A stretch of 64,000 nt of DNA from Symsagittifera roscoffensis (lineage: Eukaryota; Xenacoelomorpha; Acoela; Convolutidae), in assembly GCF_963678635.1 (NCBI RefSeq), contig NC_087062.1:98945705-99009704 (forward strand), written 5' to 3'. The position numbers and the translations under genes are program-made. Below the pieces are notes generated by a model. It was given only the letters and a program-made list of their open reading frames with translations. It had not been told where the DNA came from and searched no databases. Positions 30,728-42,100 of the stretch are shown here, one piece after another. Numbering within the stretch: the first letter of the stretch is position 1; every line of letters begins with the position of its first letter.

Positions 30728-30902
30728 TGTATAGCTGTGGTGTTGATGCACTCCTACATCTACCCTGAGCATGAACTGCAAGTGGAGAAGATGGCCTCTC
30801 AGATGGGATTTACCCAAGTGTCACTCTCTTCCCAAGTGATGCCCATGGTCAAAATAGTACCAAGGGGGTACACAGTTTGTGTGGATGCATACCTCACACC
30901 CG
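30728..30902 (+). CDS. OPLAH: 5-oxoprolinase (OPLAH), exon 3
   Basis: It encodes [16 protein letters not shown], then a block ending [19 protein letters not shown], then VDAYLTP. All are conserved OPLAH blocks. The acceptor GTGACAG at 30727 keeps phase 0; if the intron is GA-AG the exon would start at 30735 after TATAG. It ends in phase 1 at 30902 before GTTAGC. Confidence 0.92.
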
Positions 30903-31094
30903 GTTAGCAGTTGTTCCAAACACTAACAAATACACGTCATACAGAGACAACATAATTTCGTAGATCTATTTTATTCGACGTGTTTTCAAAAGCAGCAGAA
31001 TTGGCAGATTCCGCAAAAATGGCAGAATCCAGAAAAATTTGTAGAATCCACAAAAAAGTTATTAATTATGTGTTTGCATCCAAGAATGCAATGA

Positions 31095-31550
31095 AATAAA
31101 TGCGAATTAAGAAACTAACTCAATAATTAGCATTAGAAATTTCGACAACTAAATAAATATCAATTAGGAAACTATTTCAATTTCATACAACCACTGGTAT
31201 TAGGGTTACCAAATACTTTTTTACATTTGATGTTAAGTTGGACTCCAAGGTGAATATTTACCAGAGTCCACAGCCTACAAGGCTGCTAACAACAGCACAA
31301 AAACAAAAGCAAGGTTGCGAGGCTCGGCTTTGCATCTCTGTCGGAAAGTTTTTTTTTGTGCTGTTGTTAGCAGCTCTGTAAACTGTTGTATTTGTCCCTG
31401 GTAATATTTTACCTTCGAGTCTAATTCAACATCAAATAAAAAAGAGTCATTGGTTACCCTAATACCAGTAATTGTATGAAACTCGCAATTGAGTTTGTTT
31501 CCTAATTGATAATTATTTTATTGAACTCTTAGTTCTTAAATTAAAGTGTC
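31095..31550 (+). mobile_element. Large palindromic (foldback) MITE
   Basis: The left arm (about 31095-31310) and the right arm (about 31345-31550) are inverted copies. ATCAATTAGGAAAC, ACTGGTATTAGGGTTACC and GCTGCTAACAACAGCACAAA are each mirrored. The centre is the hairpin GCGAGGCTCGGCTTTGC at 31318-31334. Arms of about 200 bp around a 30-bp centre suggest a foldback element. The exact ends and target duplication are not resolved. Confidence 0.7.
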
Positions 31551-31904
31551 TTTTATTGGTCTACTAAACTTTTTCTCGTGATTAATTTTGTCTAAATTTG
31601 AAAATTTTAATTAAGTTCCTCGACACAACGTTGCTTCTATAAATGGAGCTATCGGAGGTAATTCCTGTTTGATTTATTAAACAGGTATTATGAAAACGTT
31701 TTTTTTTTCCAGATGAGATCTGGTTTTTTTTTTTTTTTTTGAGACGCTTTTTCGAAAAATTCGCTTTCCCAAAAAACTACCCGTCAGATTCTCATAAAAG
31801 TGGTACCAATGGATTCAGTAGCGTTTCACCTACCTGCCTGCATGAAATTTAGGGCAATTTTTACCCTACCCCACCCCCTACGGTCTTAGAAAAGCTTCAC
31901 AACT

Positions 31905-32605
31905 CGGTACTTTTTTCACTTTTTGCCCATTTTTTCGGAAGTTTTCGATTTCCTCAAAAACTACCCGTCCAGATTTGGGATTAAGGGTTTAATCGATAGA
32001 CCAGGTTGTAGGAAACTCCCATGCACAAGCGGCTGGTCCCTAATTTGCTTAGGGGAAGAGCTATAGACTTAGGAAAAGTCACTTTTTGATTTTTTTGCCC
32101 ATTTTTTCGGAAATTATCGATTTCCTCAAAAACTACCCATCCAGAATTGGAATTAAGGGTTTAATCGATAGACCAGGTTGTAGGAATCTCCCCCGCACAA
32201 GCGGCTGGTCCTTAACTTGCCTAGGGGAAGAGCTATAGACTTAGGAAAAGTCACTATTTTGACTTTTTTGGCCTTTTTTTCAAATCTTTCCGATTTCCTC
32301 AAAAACTACCCATCCAGATTTGTGATTAAGGGTTTAACCGATAGACCAGGTTGTAGGAAACCCCCCCCCTACACAAGCGGCTCGTCCCTAATTGGTCTAG
32401 GGAAGAGCTATACACTTAGGAAAAGTCAATTTTTCGGTTTTTAGGCCATTTTTTCAAACTTTTTCGATTTCTTCAAAAACTACCCTTTCAGATTTGGGAT
32501 TAAGGGTTTAATCGATAGACCAGGTTGTAGGAAACTCCCCTGCCCAAGCGGATGGTCCTTAATTTGTCTCGGGGAAGAGCTGTACACTTAGGAAAAGTTT
32601 TTTTA
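31905..32605 (+). repeat. Tandem array, about 172-bp period, four copies
   Basis: The block GGTTTAATCGATAGACCAGG occurs at about 31988, 32159, 32330 (as TTTAACCGATAG) and 32506. It is accompanied each time by CTCAAAAACTACCC, ACAAGCGGCTGGTCC and GGGGAAGAGCTATA. Copies are about 85-90 percent alike by eye. A more diverged partial copy precedes it at about 31745-31900. Confidence 0.8.
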
Positions 32606-34389
32606 AAAGTTTTTTTGGCATTGGAACAAAGATTCAATATACTTATTGTGTGTATTTTTTAGACAATGGAATCCGCTATGCTTACGTTTTCTCGCTTTTG
32701 CTTGGTGCTATTGGCTTTGTGTTGAGTTTTTTTGTATGGTTCGAAGAAGTCCAACGAGAAGTTGCACGAGTTACGCTAGTTCTCTTTAATCAGGTCGGTT
32801 TGTTCCAGAACGTTTTTGTGATGTCAGTTATAGTCAACCTATTATAGTCATATTTGCAATGCTTGGACAAAATTTAATTAATTCGGAAATTAAAGAGTCG
32901 TTAGAAAATTGAAAAATACTTTATTTCATTAATGTTAGCTGGTTTCAATATTAAAATAATCAAACAGGTCTCTCCAGCTTTCAGTTTCAGCTGGGCCCCA
33001 AGTCTAAACGGTCGATGGGTGTTAATGGGTATTGCAATCGCGAACTAGACTTTTTCCCCGTAAACAACTTTGTCCACAGATTTCAGCTTGCATGCAGTAC
33101 GCGACATGCATGCAGTATGTGCGTATATCTGCGCTTTTTGGTCTATTACTATCACTGTGCATCTTTATTAGTGTTTTTCCAATAAATTCGCAGTTCAAAT
33201 TTTTTAAATTATATTTCTGTGGTATTTTTTGAACTTCGTCGCTTTCGGCTTACTTTTTGTCGGCTTAGTTTCTGCTTTGTTTTTACCGCCCAGCTAGATT
33301 GCTTATTTGATGTTTTTTTCCCATTATAGTTTTGCTTTTAGTGTTTGATTCACCTCTGCTGTTTTTTTTAACCTTGACATCGGATATATATATATACTTT
33401 TTTTCGATTAAATTTTTTTTCTGCCCTAATGATTTCAGCCTATATTTATTGTATCGGCTTAGTGACCTAGGTTTGAGACGTTTCAAAAGGAACATATTTT
33501 TTATGTGTACGTGTGCGTGTGAAAGTGTACGTGTGCGTGTCTATGTTTTGAGGGCGATGGGGGCTTAATAACCTCTGATTAGTCCTAAATTTTTTTGAAT
33601 TTGTTTCTTTTTTTTCTTTTTCTTTTTTTGGCTTCAATAGGTTTCGGGCTATATGATATCGGCTTAGTTGTCTCATATTATTTTTGACAAGCAAATATAG
33701 TTTTTTGAGTGTTTTGAGGGCGAGGGGGAGTTAGTTTAAATCTTGTTGATTTTTTTTCGGCTCAAAAGGATCTGCCAAGGTATTTGTTACCGCTTGGTAA
33801 ATTGTTCCTATGCTAGTTTCACATTCTAGTGTCTTGGTATGTTTTTATTTCAAAACTAGATTTATTTATTATGATAGATCAAGTTTTTTTTTGACATTTT
33901 CGTTTTTTATTTTATTTTGTGGTGCGAAGCTCAGCTTCGCCTCGGTGTTCTTTGTTTGACTTTACTAAGTTCAAGCTTCCGCTCTGTAAGTTTTTGTTCA
34001 ACGCTAATTTAAAGCTGGTATTTCGCTTTCTTACTTTTTTCTTCAAATGAACCTGAATAATTTTTTGTTAAATCGATTTTTTTCAGTTTCCGACTGAGTG
34101 ACTTTTGTAAAGTTTCGAATGCTATTTATAGTGTATCGCATTTTTTGCGAAGCACCGCATTGACTCTGTGTTACACTAGTGAGCAGCAATTATTTTTATA
34201 ACCGGAAACTAATCTAGAAATTTCCTCCTGTAAACATTTAGTTTGAATTGTTTACCTTTGTATGATAATTGCAGAACACTTCTGGAAATCTTTTGATACC
34301 TCCCTCTTATTTAGGACAAATGGTCCGTTCAAATGAATTTTGATGCAAAATTTGACATCTAAGTGAGATGGTGTGAGTTTTTTTTCAAG

Positions 34390-34593
34390 CAATCAAGAGG
34401 TACCTGGACAACTTCGAGTGTGGCTTTTTGGATCTCTACAAACACAGTAGGGTGCAATTCATGCAGAGTGACGGGGGTCTGTCCCCCGTGGACCAGTTCA
34501 GTGGAAGTAGGGCCATCCTCTCCGGTCCAGCTGGGGGAGTTGTCGGATACGCTTACTCGCTCTACTCGAAAACACCGTCATCCTCACAACAAG
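34390..34593 (+). CDS. OPLAH: 5-oxoprolinase (OPLAH), exon 4, last found
   Basis: The acceptor is TTTTTTTTCAAG at 34389. The codon split with exon 3 gives Ala, restoring LTPAIKRYL. The exon continues VQFMQSDGGLSPVDQFSG and SGPAGGVVGYAYS, core HyuA motifs. It ends in phase 1 at 34593 before GTAGTA. The expected next block (GFDMGGTSTDV-like) was not found anywhere downstream in the window. Confidence 0.93.
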
Positions 34594-35206
34594 GTAGTAT
34601 ATTGTCAAGTTGATCAAATAAATCAAGACTCGTTACAGCAGCGAAAGCCGTTTTTATCATGCTTTTATTTTATATATTTATTTCAAATTTTTGGATGCAA
34701 CTTTTTGCTCATGGGGGTTTCAAACAATGTTGTTCAGAGTTTATTACACAAATAGAGCGCAATCGACAGTTTTTTCTGACGTTTTCGATTCTGCCAAAAC
34801 TATTTTTTGTGCTGATTTCTTTCCTTGGATGAAAAAAATCAACAATTAAAACAATTAGGAATTTTACATAATTACTCAGTAGTTGAAGGCAGTCTGTTTC
34901 GCTATAATTATTTGTTGCCAGATTTTGTTCTTGTATGCGTGCCATAGAATTGGGCGAACGACTTTATCTAATCTTCGTCTTGGCTCAAGGTGGCGGATAC
35001 CGAGTCGACAAACTCTTTCGTTGTTGCCTGAGGTCTATTTTATCCCCCCACCATTCAATCTTGGGCCTTTTTTCCGTGTGGAGATAGATGTCACCCATAT
35101 TGCCGCAGCCGGTCCCACCTCGAGGAGGCTGATGACACTTGGGGCCCATTTAACCGCTCATTAGGTCTTCGGCTGCGAGCCACTTTAATAAGCACTAAAA
35201 ACTAGT
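34594..35206 (+). other. OPLAH intron 4 start; GC-rich unidentified block
   Basis: Up to about 34900 it is ordinary AT-rich intron. From 34930 to 35170 it is clearly more GC-rich and open in frames on both strands, and it is cut off by the assembly gap. It could be a fragment of a transposon gene; I could not identify it. Confidence 0.4.
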
Positions 35207-35229
35207 NNNNNNNNNNNNNNNNNNNNNNN
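35207..35229. other. Assembly gap (23 N)
   Basis: A run of 23 unresolved bases. The true distance, and whether the two sides are adjacent in the genome, is unknown. Confidence 0.99.
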
Positions 35230-36975
35230 ATGTCTGGCAGGTAAAATAACACATAACTAAATGGGTAAAATTATATCTGACCGATATTGTATATGATTCC
35301 AGATGGTTATATCTTAGTCTATTTTATTCCTGTATCGGCCTTTTCAACATATTTTATACGTTTAAATTATGATAATACAGTGACAGAATCTGAGATTTAT
35401 TATATTTTTTTGATGAAGTTTCTCACGATGATCTGTTTATTTGCGCATAAGATCATGTAAATTCCTGAAGTCATTGGAAAATTTCTATAATCTCACTTAG
35501 TTTTTTTTACCGTTCGGCTATTTTGAAATTAACCAAATTGATTCAATTCAGTCAAAGACTGTTGTAGAAGTTTTTAAGGTGCACCCCTGGGTTTTCATTG
35601 TAATAAGTCTGTCTCAAAAGCTAAAAGGCTATCTCTCTCTTCAGCGATAATCTTTCGAGGAAATTGAAAACAGCATACTAAGAGACCTTCACTGTCTGAG
35701 TGTAAGTTGAATGCACTTGGTCAGCAAAGAAATCAATTATCAAGTGACAGGGCACCAATTCAAGTTTGACTGGCTGATTTGAAGTGGTCACGTTGTACTT
35801 CAGCCAGTAGCGTGCTGAGAGGGGGAGGGACGACTGCCCCTCCTTCCCCCAATTGTGCTTGCCAAATTTTTCCAAAGGGTCCAATTTTAAGTCATCCTTT
35901 GGTACAATTTTAAGTCATCCATTTTTGGCTGACCGACCTCAAAATTTTTCTAAAGGCGCCTTCGACGCCAATATAACTAAGTTTGAGGGGGTGGGGGAAA
36001 CGCGCGCCGAAAAAAACGCATTTTTTTGTCAAAAGTTTCCGAAAAGCGCTCAAAAACGACGTTTTTTGCATGTTTTTTTTTAAAGTTTGCTTACGGCACA
36101 GAAAACTGTTGGCAAAATAGGGTCCTTATAGCATTTTCAAAGAGCTTGGAAAATCAAATTGGTCGACCTAAAAAAATTCCGCAGTACCCTCCCCCCCCCC
36201 CCCCCCCCCTACAAAACTTTTTTCTGCGCACACCACTGGCTTTGACTTCACAGCAAAGTTTTGAGAGCGAAATAGTTCCGGTCAAGGCCTCGTTTCTCAA
36301 TTAGTAAATATGCGAGGGCCGTCCAAAATGTCTTACAGTTCATGACTGAATATGTTTTTAATTGGACCAAGTTAACACCCCCATCTCCCAAGCAGTAGAA
36401 TTGAGCATTTTACATCGGGGAAATGGTTAAGTTGATCCTTGTAATTATTCATAAAATTTTCAATATTCACTGGGTTTTAAAAAGATTATACGTAATGTTC
36501 TAGGAGCCTTCTGAGAGGAATCTGAAAATGTGTGTGAACACCCAATTTAGATTTAGACTAAAATCCTTCTCGCTATTGATTGGACCCGACAAGCATTATT
36601 GTACACATTTTCAAAGAAAATATATGCTTGCGGTTTTTTTTTCGAACTAATTTCCTGAAGAGTATTTGCTCACTTGAGGCTCGCTGCTGACCTTCATGGC
36701 CCCCCACCGTGCGCGTACTTTAACGTGACGCTTTGACTAATCTGAATAGAGTTTAAATTTATAATTTGATGATGAAAATATAAAACAAACTATTTACGCG
36801 TGGCGCGTTATCCCGCACTACAAAATCGTTCCAAATTGAATTGAGTCAAGCTAATTGGTCTGATTAGTTTCATGTACGATTCAAATTTGGAAATTACGTC
36901 TCTCAAATCACTTTTTTGGGAATGTTAGCTTAGTTCTACGAGAGAACTGTCAGCAAATCAGAATTGAGCATTTTA
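35230..36975 (+). other. Non-coding DNA with a hAT-like MITE
   Basis: No gene is seen. A MITE occupies 35805-36237. The 16-mer GAATTGAGCATTTTAC occurs at about 36400 and again at 36961, where it abuts the TA-flanked MITE. Confidence 0.5.
35805..36237 (-). mobile_element. hAT-like MITE, inverted orientation
   Basis: The two ends are inverted: CAGTAGCGTGCTGAGAGGGG on the left, and on the right the reverse complement CAGTGGTGTGCGCAGAAAAA. The interior shares GGTCG, GGCGCC, GCGCGC and GTTTTTT blocks with the 19161 and 63191 copies, and has a 20-base C-run near 36189. CAGTGGCG-type ends point to hAT. I could not find a convincing 8-bp duplication. Confidence 0.6.
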
Positions 36976-37609
36976 CCCGCACTCAGTAAAAAAGAAAATA
37001 ATAAATTATTATGTTTTTTTTATTAGCAGTCTCCATAAGTTTCAAAAAGAATTGATTACAATTGATTAAAATTGGATTGGAATTTTACCAGTTTTCGAAA
37101 CAATAAAAATCATTATAATAGATTCTAATCGACTATTTTTTGAAAACTTTTTTCTCAAACACTATTGAGTTATAATCCAATATTATACAACAAATGTAAT
37201 CGCTTTGTTTCGCTTTATTTTTGTTTTGTGTGCTTTTCAGTTGGTTACCGAAAAAAACTGTAATTTTGTACTTATAGCTTAAACCTAATATAAATTTGAG
37301 TTTACTGTGTTTTTAAGCAGAATAGCTAAATTAGAATCAATTATAATTGATTTTAATTCGTGAGATAAAACTTTGATAGAAAAAGGGATTATAATCTATT
37401 ATAATAGATTATAAAAAATTTACGGAAAAATTATAACCAATTATAATTGACTATGACTTAATAAACTTTCATCTAAAATGTCATCGTTATAATAGATTAT
37501 AAATCGTTCAATCATCTAAAAGTGGTGCTTATTTTTAATTAATATTTTGCTGAAAGTACGATTAAATTTATAATAAAATCGGTTATTTTCTCTTTTTACT
37601 GAGTGCGGG
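36976..37609. mobile_element. TA-flanked MITE with perfect inverted ends (Tc1/mariner type)
   Basis: The ends are CCCGCACTCAGTAAAAA and its exact reverse complement, each flanked by TA (36974-36975 and 37610-37611). That is the target duplication expected of Tc1/mariner transposition. The 634-bp interior is extremely AT-rich, with many TTATAAT/ATTATAA palindromes. It has no ORF, so it is non-autonomous. Confidence 0.8.
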
Positions 37610-39119
37610 TAGCCAAGTAATCTGAAATAAATGCAAGGTTGGAATAGCTATTTTTGGTTTATCTGAAGGGGTGGGGAACAGATGTTAGCTTTTAGAGTTT
37701 GATATTACCAGCTTAAAAATCAATTTGTTTGTTTTTTCCCAAATAACAATTTGAGACCCGTTAAATGGCAGTGGGAACATTCGTGGTTTGCCTTGATATA
37801 CGAGCAAATTAAAAAAGCATCATTGATTTGTCATTGAATCGGTTCTAGCTCAAAAATCTGATTCCTTATAGTAACAAGCATAGCTGGTTACTGGGCAAGT
37901 AGTACAGAATTTTCCGACAAGAAATGTTTTTTCAAATTACTGTCGTTTTTTTTCTGCATGTTGTTATAAAAAGATCTGAACAAAAAAAAACAATTTAGGC
38001 ATAAATGAGAGTCATAGTAGAATAGGTCAATTGTTAAACAGTTTTTGCAGAAAAAATGACAAGAAAAACGTTTTTTTTTTGCAGCAGTTTTGTTGAATTT
38101 TCATGTTTTTGATTCCTAAAATTGCGCTAAAAAAACTCCAAAAGCTCTTTTTAAGTAAGTAAAATTAAACTTTCAAGGCTTAAATTAAGCCTAAAAAGGC
38201 TATTGTAAGTCAACACGGTCACCTTATTGACTCGGAATTAGACCAAAAATCAAAAATTTCAAACAGGTTTTTCATTTTTTAATGTCGTTGAAATCCCGAC
38301 TGAAAGGGCTTTAATATAATATATCACTCTACCCATTCCGATTTGTGATACTTGATTTTGCGTGAAGAACGAAAAAGAAAAAACAAACTAAAACAACTTT
38401 CAATGGTCGGAACAACTATTGAGTACACTGACGGTATAACTTATAAGACATATTATAAGACAAGGAATAGTTCAATTGTTCAACTCAAATTTGAACAACT
38501 TTCTAGCAAAAATGGCTTCTAATTTTCATACAGAGTCCTACTTTCTCTTAGCAAACAGACAACACGTAGGTTGGATTGAGGCGATCCGTCTTCAATTTTA
38601 AAAAAAAAAATTTCAGCAAAAAAGTAGATGTATACCTATTTTTTCATTTGATACTTGTTATGTAAGTTTTGAATACAAATGTTGTTGAGTATGCCACTCA
38701 CTAGCGGATTCACCTACTCTGTACGCGGTCGTTTATTTTTTACCCAATGGTCGGAACCATCTGTGGTACTTAAACAAAAACCAGCTATTCATTATTCTTT
38801 TCTTTAATTTTACTCAAAATCAGGCATCACCAAAAAATATCGCAAAAAAATGAGTAATAATTATTTTTGCAAGCTTTTTCAGTCATGATTGGAACGACTT
38901 TGAATAAGTATAAAAAGTGTCTCAGTTTCGAGAAAACCAATCTGAATTGTCTGACATAGTCTTCTTGTGAGCAAATAAAGCAATCAACTAAGAATTGTTA
39001 AATGCAATTTGATCATTCAGCCGAAACAATTTGGTTTTACTGTCGGAATTATTAGAAAACAATTTTGAAAAAGTAAAAGCATTTTTAGAGTTTTTTTTGC
39101 ATACTGAGTGAATAGTTTT
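37610..39119 (+). other. AT-rich spacer with diverged repeat fragments
   Basis: No gene is seen. Fragments such as GGCAGTGGGAACATTCGTGG (37770) and GGTCGGAACA (38404, 38751) are diverged pieces of the foldback-arm family that makes up the array downstream. Confidence 0.45.
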
Positions 39120-42100
39120 TTGTTTTTTATTGTCTCGACTTTTGATACGAAAGTAACGGAATATTTGTGCTCGGGGTGGGTTTTTTTTCTTCAGACAAAT
39201 TTCGACTTTTTAAAGGGCCTTTTTTGATGGCATTTTTTTTAATCATTCAAAAGTATTTTTGTCCTGAGCTTAAAAAAGATAAGATATTACACCTGTGATC
39301 ATTTTTCGTAAAGTTATGGGGGTTTAAAGATTGCTATTTCGCGCTAATGATGCGTAAGCGGAGATTTAATCCGTCTTAGAAATCGTTCCAAATTGATTGA
39401 AAGAAACTTCTTTGCCATAATTGAATTGTTACAAGGAGCGAAATCCATCTTTTGGATCTTTATATGGCATGTGGGGTGTTGAGTTTCATAAAAATTTTCA
39501 TTTTTTTTGTAATTTTTTTTTTCATTTTATTTTATTACATTTAGTTTTTTTAATATTACTACTGCTCCATAAACCTTAAAAGGCAGTCGGAACGTTCAGG
39601 GTTTCGCCCTGATACGAGCAGTAATTTTTAAGTTTTGAAAATAATTGATGCCTACTATGTCTCAATGACTATCTTTCTATTTGTTTCCTCACGTATTTTT
39701 TTTACACACCACAGACAATAAACGTCACTGAAAGAGAATTTTTTTGTAGTTGTTTATGAATATGGCCAGAAAGTTCTGCGCTACTTGAACAAAGACCGGC
39801 TATGTTTCGTTTAACACGGCTTTGGTCGATAAAAGGAACAAGACTTTAAATTTTCTAAGCTGAAGTTACTGCACTTTGTTGAATTAGTTATTCAAGCTTA
39901 AAAAGTAATCGTTGTGTACTCTGCTCGTGGCATCTAATAGGTCGAAAAATTTTACGATGAGGTTGATAGGGCTCAAAATCGCACGTGGAAAAGCCCCAAT
40001 CAGAAAATTAAAATTCGAATAGCTAGGGAAAAATTGTCGAACTCTTATTCTGCAAACCAATCGAAATTTAAACTCCTCTGGGAATTTGTGGCTACTTAAT
40101 CAAGTATCTTTGACTTTAAATGTAAAGCTTATATGAAACATTTAACGGCCTTGAAAGGTCCATAAAGGTTAGAGTCTGCTTGAACTTAGACATTTTACAT
40201 AAATTAGAATAGATAAAACCTTAATTTTATTCTAAATTCGAAGCAAAAACATATGACACAGTAATACGGATCAATATTTACTGACAACCCAAGACGCTGG
40301 CAGGGATTAGTTGGACCAATCCAGTAGTGGCTGAGCCATCATTCTAGACACGGAATACAGTCAGATAATCAGCCAGCAAAATTCTAAAATTATTAAAAAT
40401 CCCCCCTCCCCTAAGTATTGCCTGCATCAAACTTCAAGTTTTAATAATCAATTATATTTCAATTTCAGTACCAGCCTTTTGAGAAACAACTGATTTTAAT
40501 CAATTAATGATCGATTATAATCTCTGTTTTTAAGATCAAATTATAATTAGTTATAATCCCTTATAAGCGATTATAATCAATTATTTATTCGTCCATTTGT
40601 CGATACAATTATAATCAATTACAATTGATTATCATCCATTATTTTTTTTGTTTCGACTTTCGATACGAAAGTAACGGATTATTTGTGCTCGGGGTGGGTT
40701 TTTTTCTTCAGACAAATTTCGATTTTTTAACTAGCCATTTTTGACGGAATTTTTTAATATCATTCGAAAGCTATTGTTGTCCGAAATCTATCCTTTGGAT
40801 CTTTATATGGCATGTGGGGGGATGAGTTTCATAAAAATTTTCAAATTTTAGAGAAAAGTATTTTCATATTTTTTTTTTACATTTAACCTTTTATGCTATA
40901 TACTACTCCATAAACCTTAAAAGGCAGTCGGAACGTTCAGGGTTTCGCCCTGATACGAGCAGTATTTTTTAAGTTTTGAAAATAATTGATGCCTACTATG
41001 CCTCAATGACTATCTTTCTATTTGTTTCCTCACGTATTTCTACACACCACAGACAGTAAACGTCACTGAAAGAGAATCTTTTTTAGTTGTTTATGAATAT
41101 GGCCACAAAGTTCTGCGCTACTTGAACAAAAACCGGCTATGCTTCGTTTAACACGGCTTTGGTCGATAAAAGGACTTTAAATTTTCTAAGCTGAAGTTAC
41201 TTCACTTTGTTGAATTAGTTATTCAAGCTCAAAAGGTAATCGTTGTGTACTCTGCTCCTGGCATCTAATAGGTCGAAAAATTTTATGATGAGGTTGATAG
41301 GGCTCAAAATCTCACGTGGAAAAGCCTCAATCAGAAAATTAAAATTCGAATAGCTAGGGAAGAATTGTCGAACTATTATTCTGCTAACCAATCGAAATTT
41401 AAACTCCGCTGGGAGTTTGTGGCTACTTAATCAAGTATCTTTCACTTTTAATGAAAAGCTTATATGAAACTTTTAACGGCCTTGAAAGGTCCATTAAGGT
41501 TAGAGTCTGTTTGAACGTAGACATTTTACATAAATTTGAATAGATAAAACCTTAATGTTTTTCTAAATTCGAAGCAAAATCATATGACACAGTAATGCGG
41601 ATCAATATTTACTGACAACCCAAGACGCTGGTAGGGATTAGTTGGACCAATCCACTAGTGGCTGAGCCATCATTCTACACACGGAATACATTCAGATAAT
41701 CAGCCAGCAAAACTCTAAAATGTTTAAAGTTCCCTACCTAAGTTTTGCCTGCATCAAATTTCGACCCTTAATAATCGATTATATTACAATTTCAGTACCA
41801 GTCTTTTGAGAAACAACCGATTTTATTCAATTAATGATCGATTATAATATCTGTTTTTAAGATCAAATTATAATTAGTTATAATCCCTTATAAGCGCTTA
41901 TAATCGATTATTTATTCGTCCATTTGTTGATACAATCATAATCAATTATAATTGATTATAATCCGTTTTTTTTTTTGTTTCGACTTTCGGTACGAAAGTA
42001 ACGAATTATTTGTGCTCGGGGTGGGTTTTTTTTTCTTCAGACAAATTTCGATTTTTTAACTAGTCATTTTTGACGGAATTTTTTAATATCATTCGAAAAC

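Larger units (their letters stand above)
30903..34389 (+). other. OPLAH intron 3, large palindrome and 170-bp array
   Basis: The intron is 3.5 kb, GT to TTTTCAAG. It holds a palindrome of about 450 bp (31095-31550), a tandem array (31905-32605), a GTGCGTGTG-type short repeat (33505-33540), GCGAAGCTC hairpins (33922, 34146) and diverged copies of a GTCTGCTCAA repeat (33755-33860). No exon is recognised. Confidence 0.6.

Noticed and set aside
31905-32605. Regular repeat spacing as a CRISPR array
   Set aside because: Repeats of about 172 bp with no separate spacers, in a eukaryotic intron; a plain tandem satellite.
33480-33545. GTGCGTGTG-rich stretch as a microsatellite or regulatory site
   Set aside because: Only a two-fold duplication of a TGTACGTGTGCGTGTG-like block; too short to interpret.
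34883-35164. Possible next OPLAH exon (IDVTHIAAAGPTSRRL resembles an OPLAH strand)
   Set aside because: The flanking residues do not match OPLAH and the required GGTSTD block is missing. The similarity is short enough to be chance, and both strands are open.
35805-36237. 20-base C-run as a G-quadruplex-based regulatory element
   Set aside because: The same G/C runs occur at the edge of every hAT-like MITE copy here, so it is part of the element, and homopolymers are prone to assembly error.
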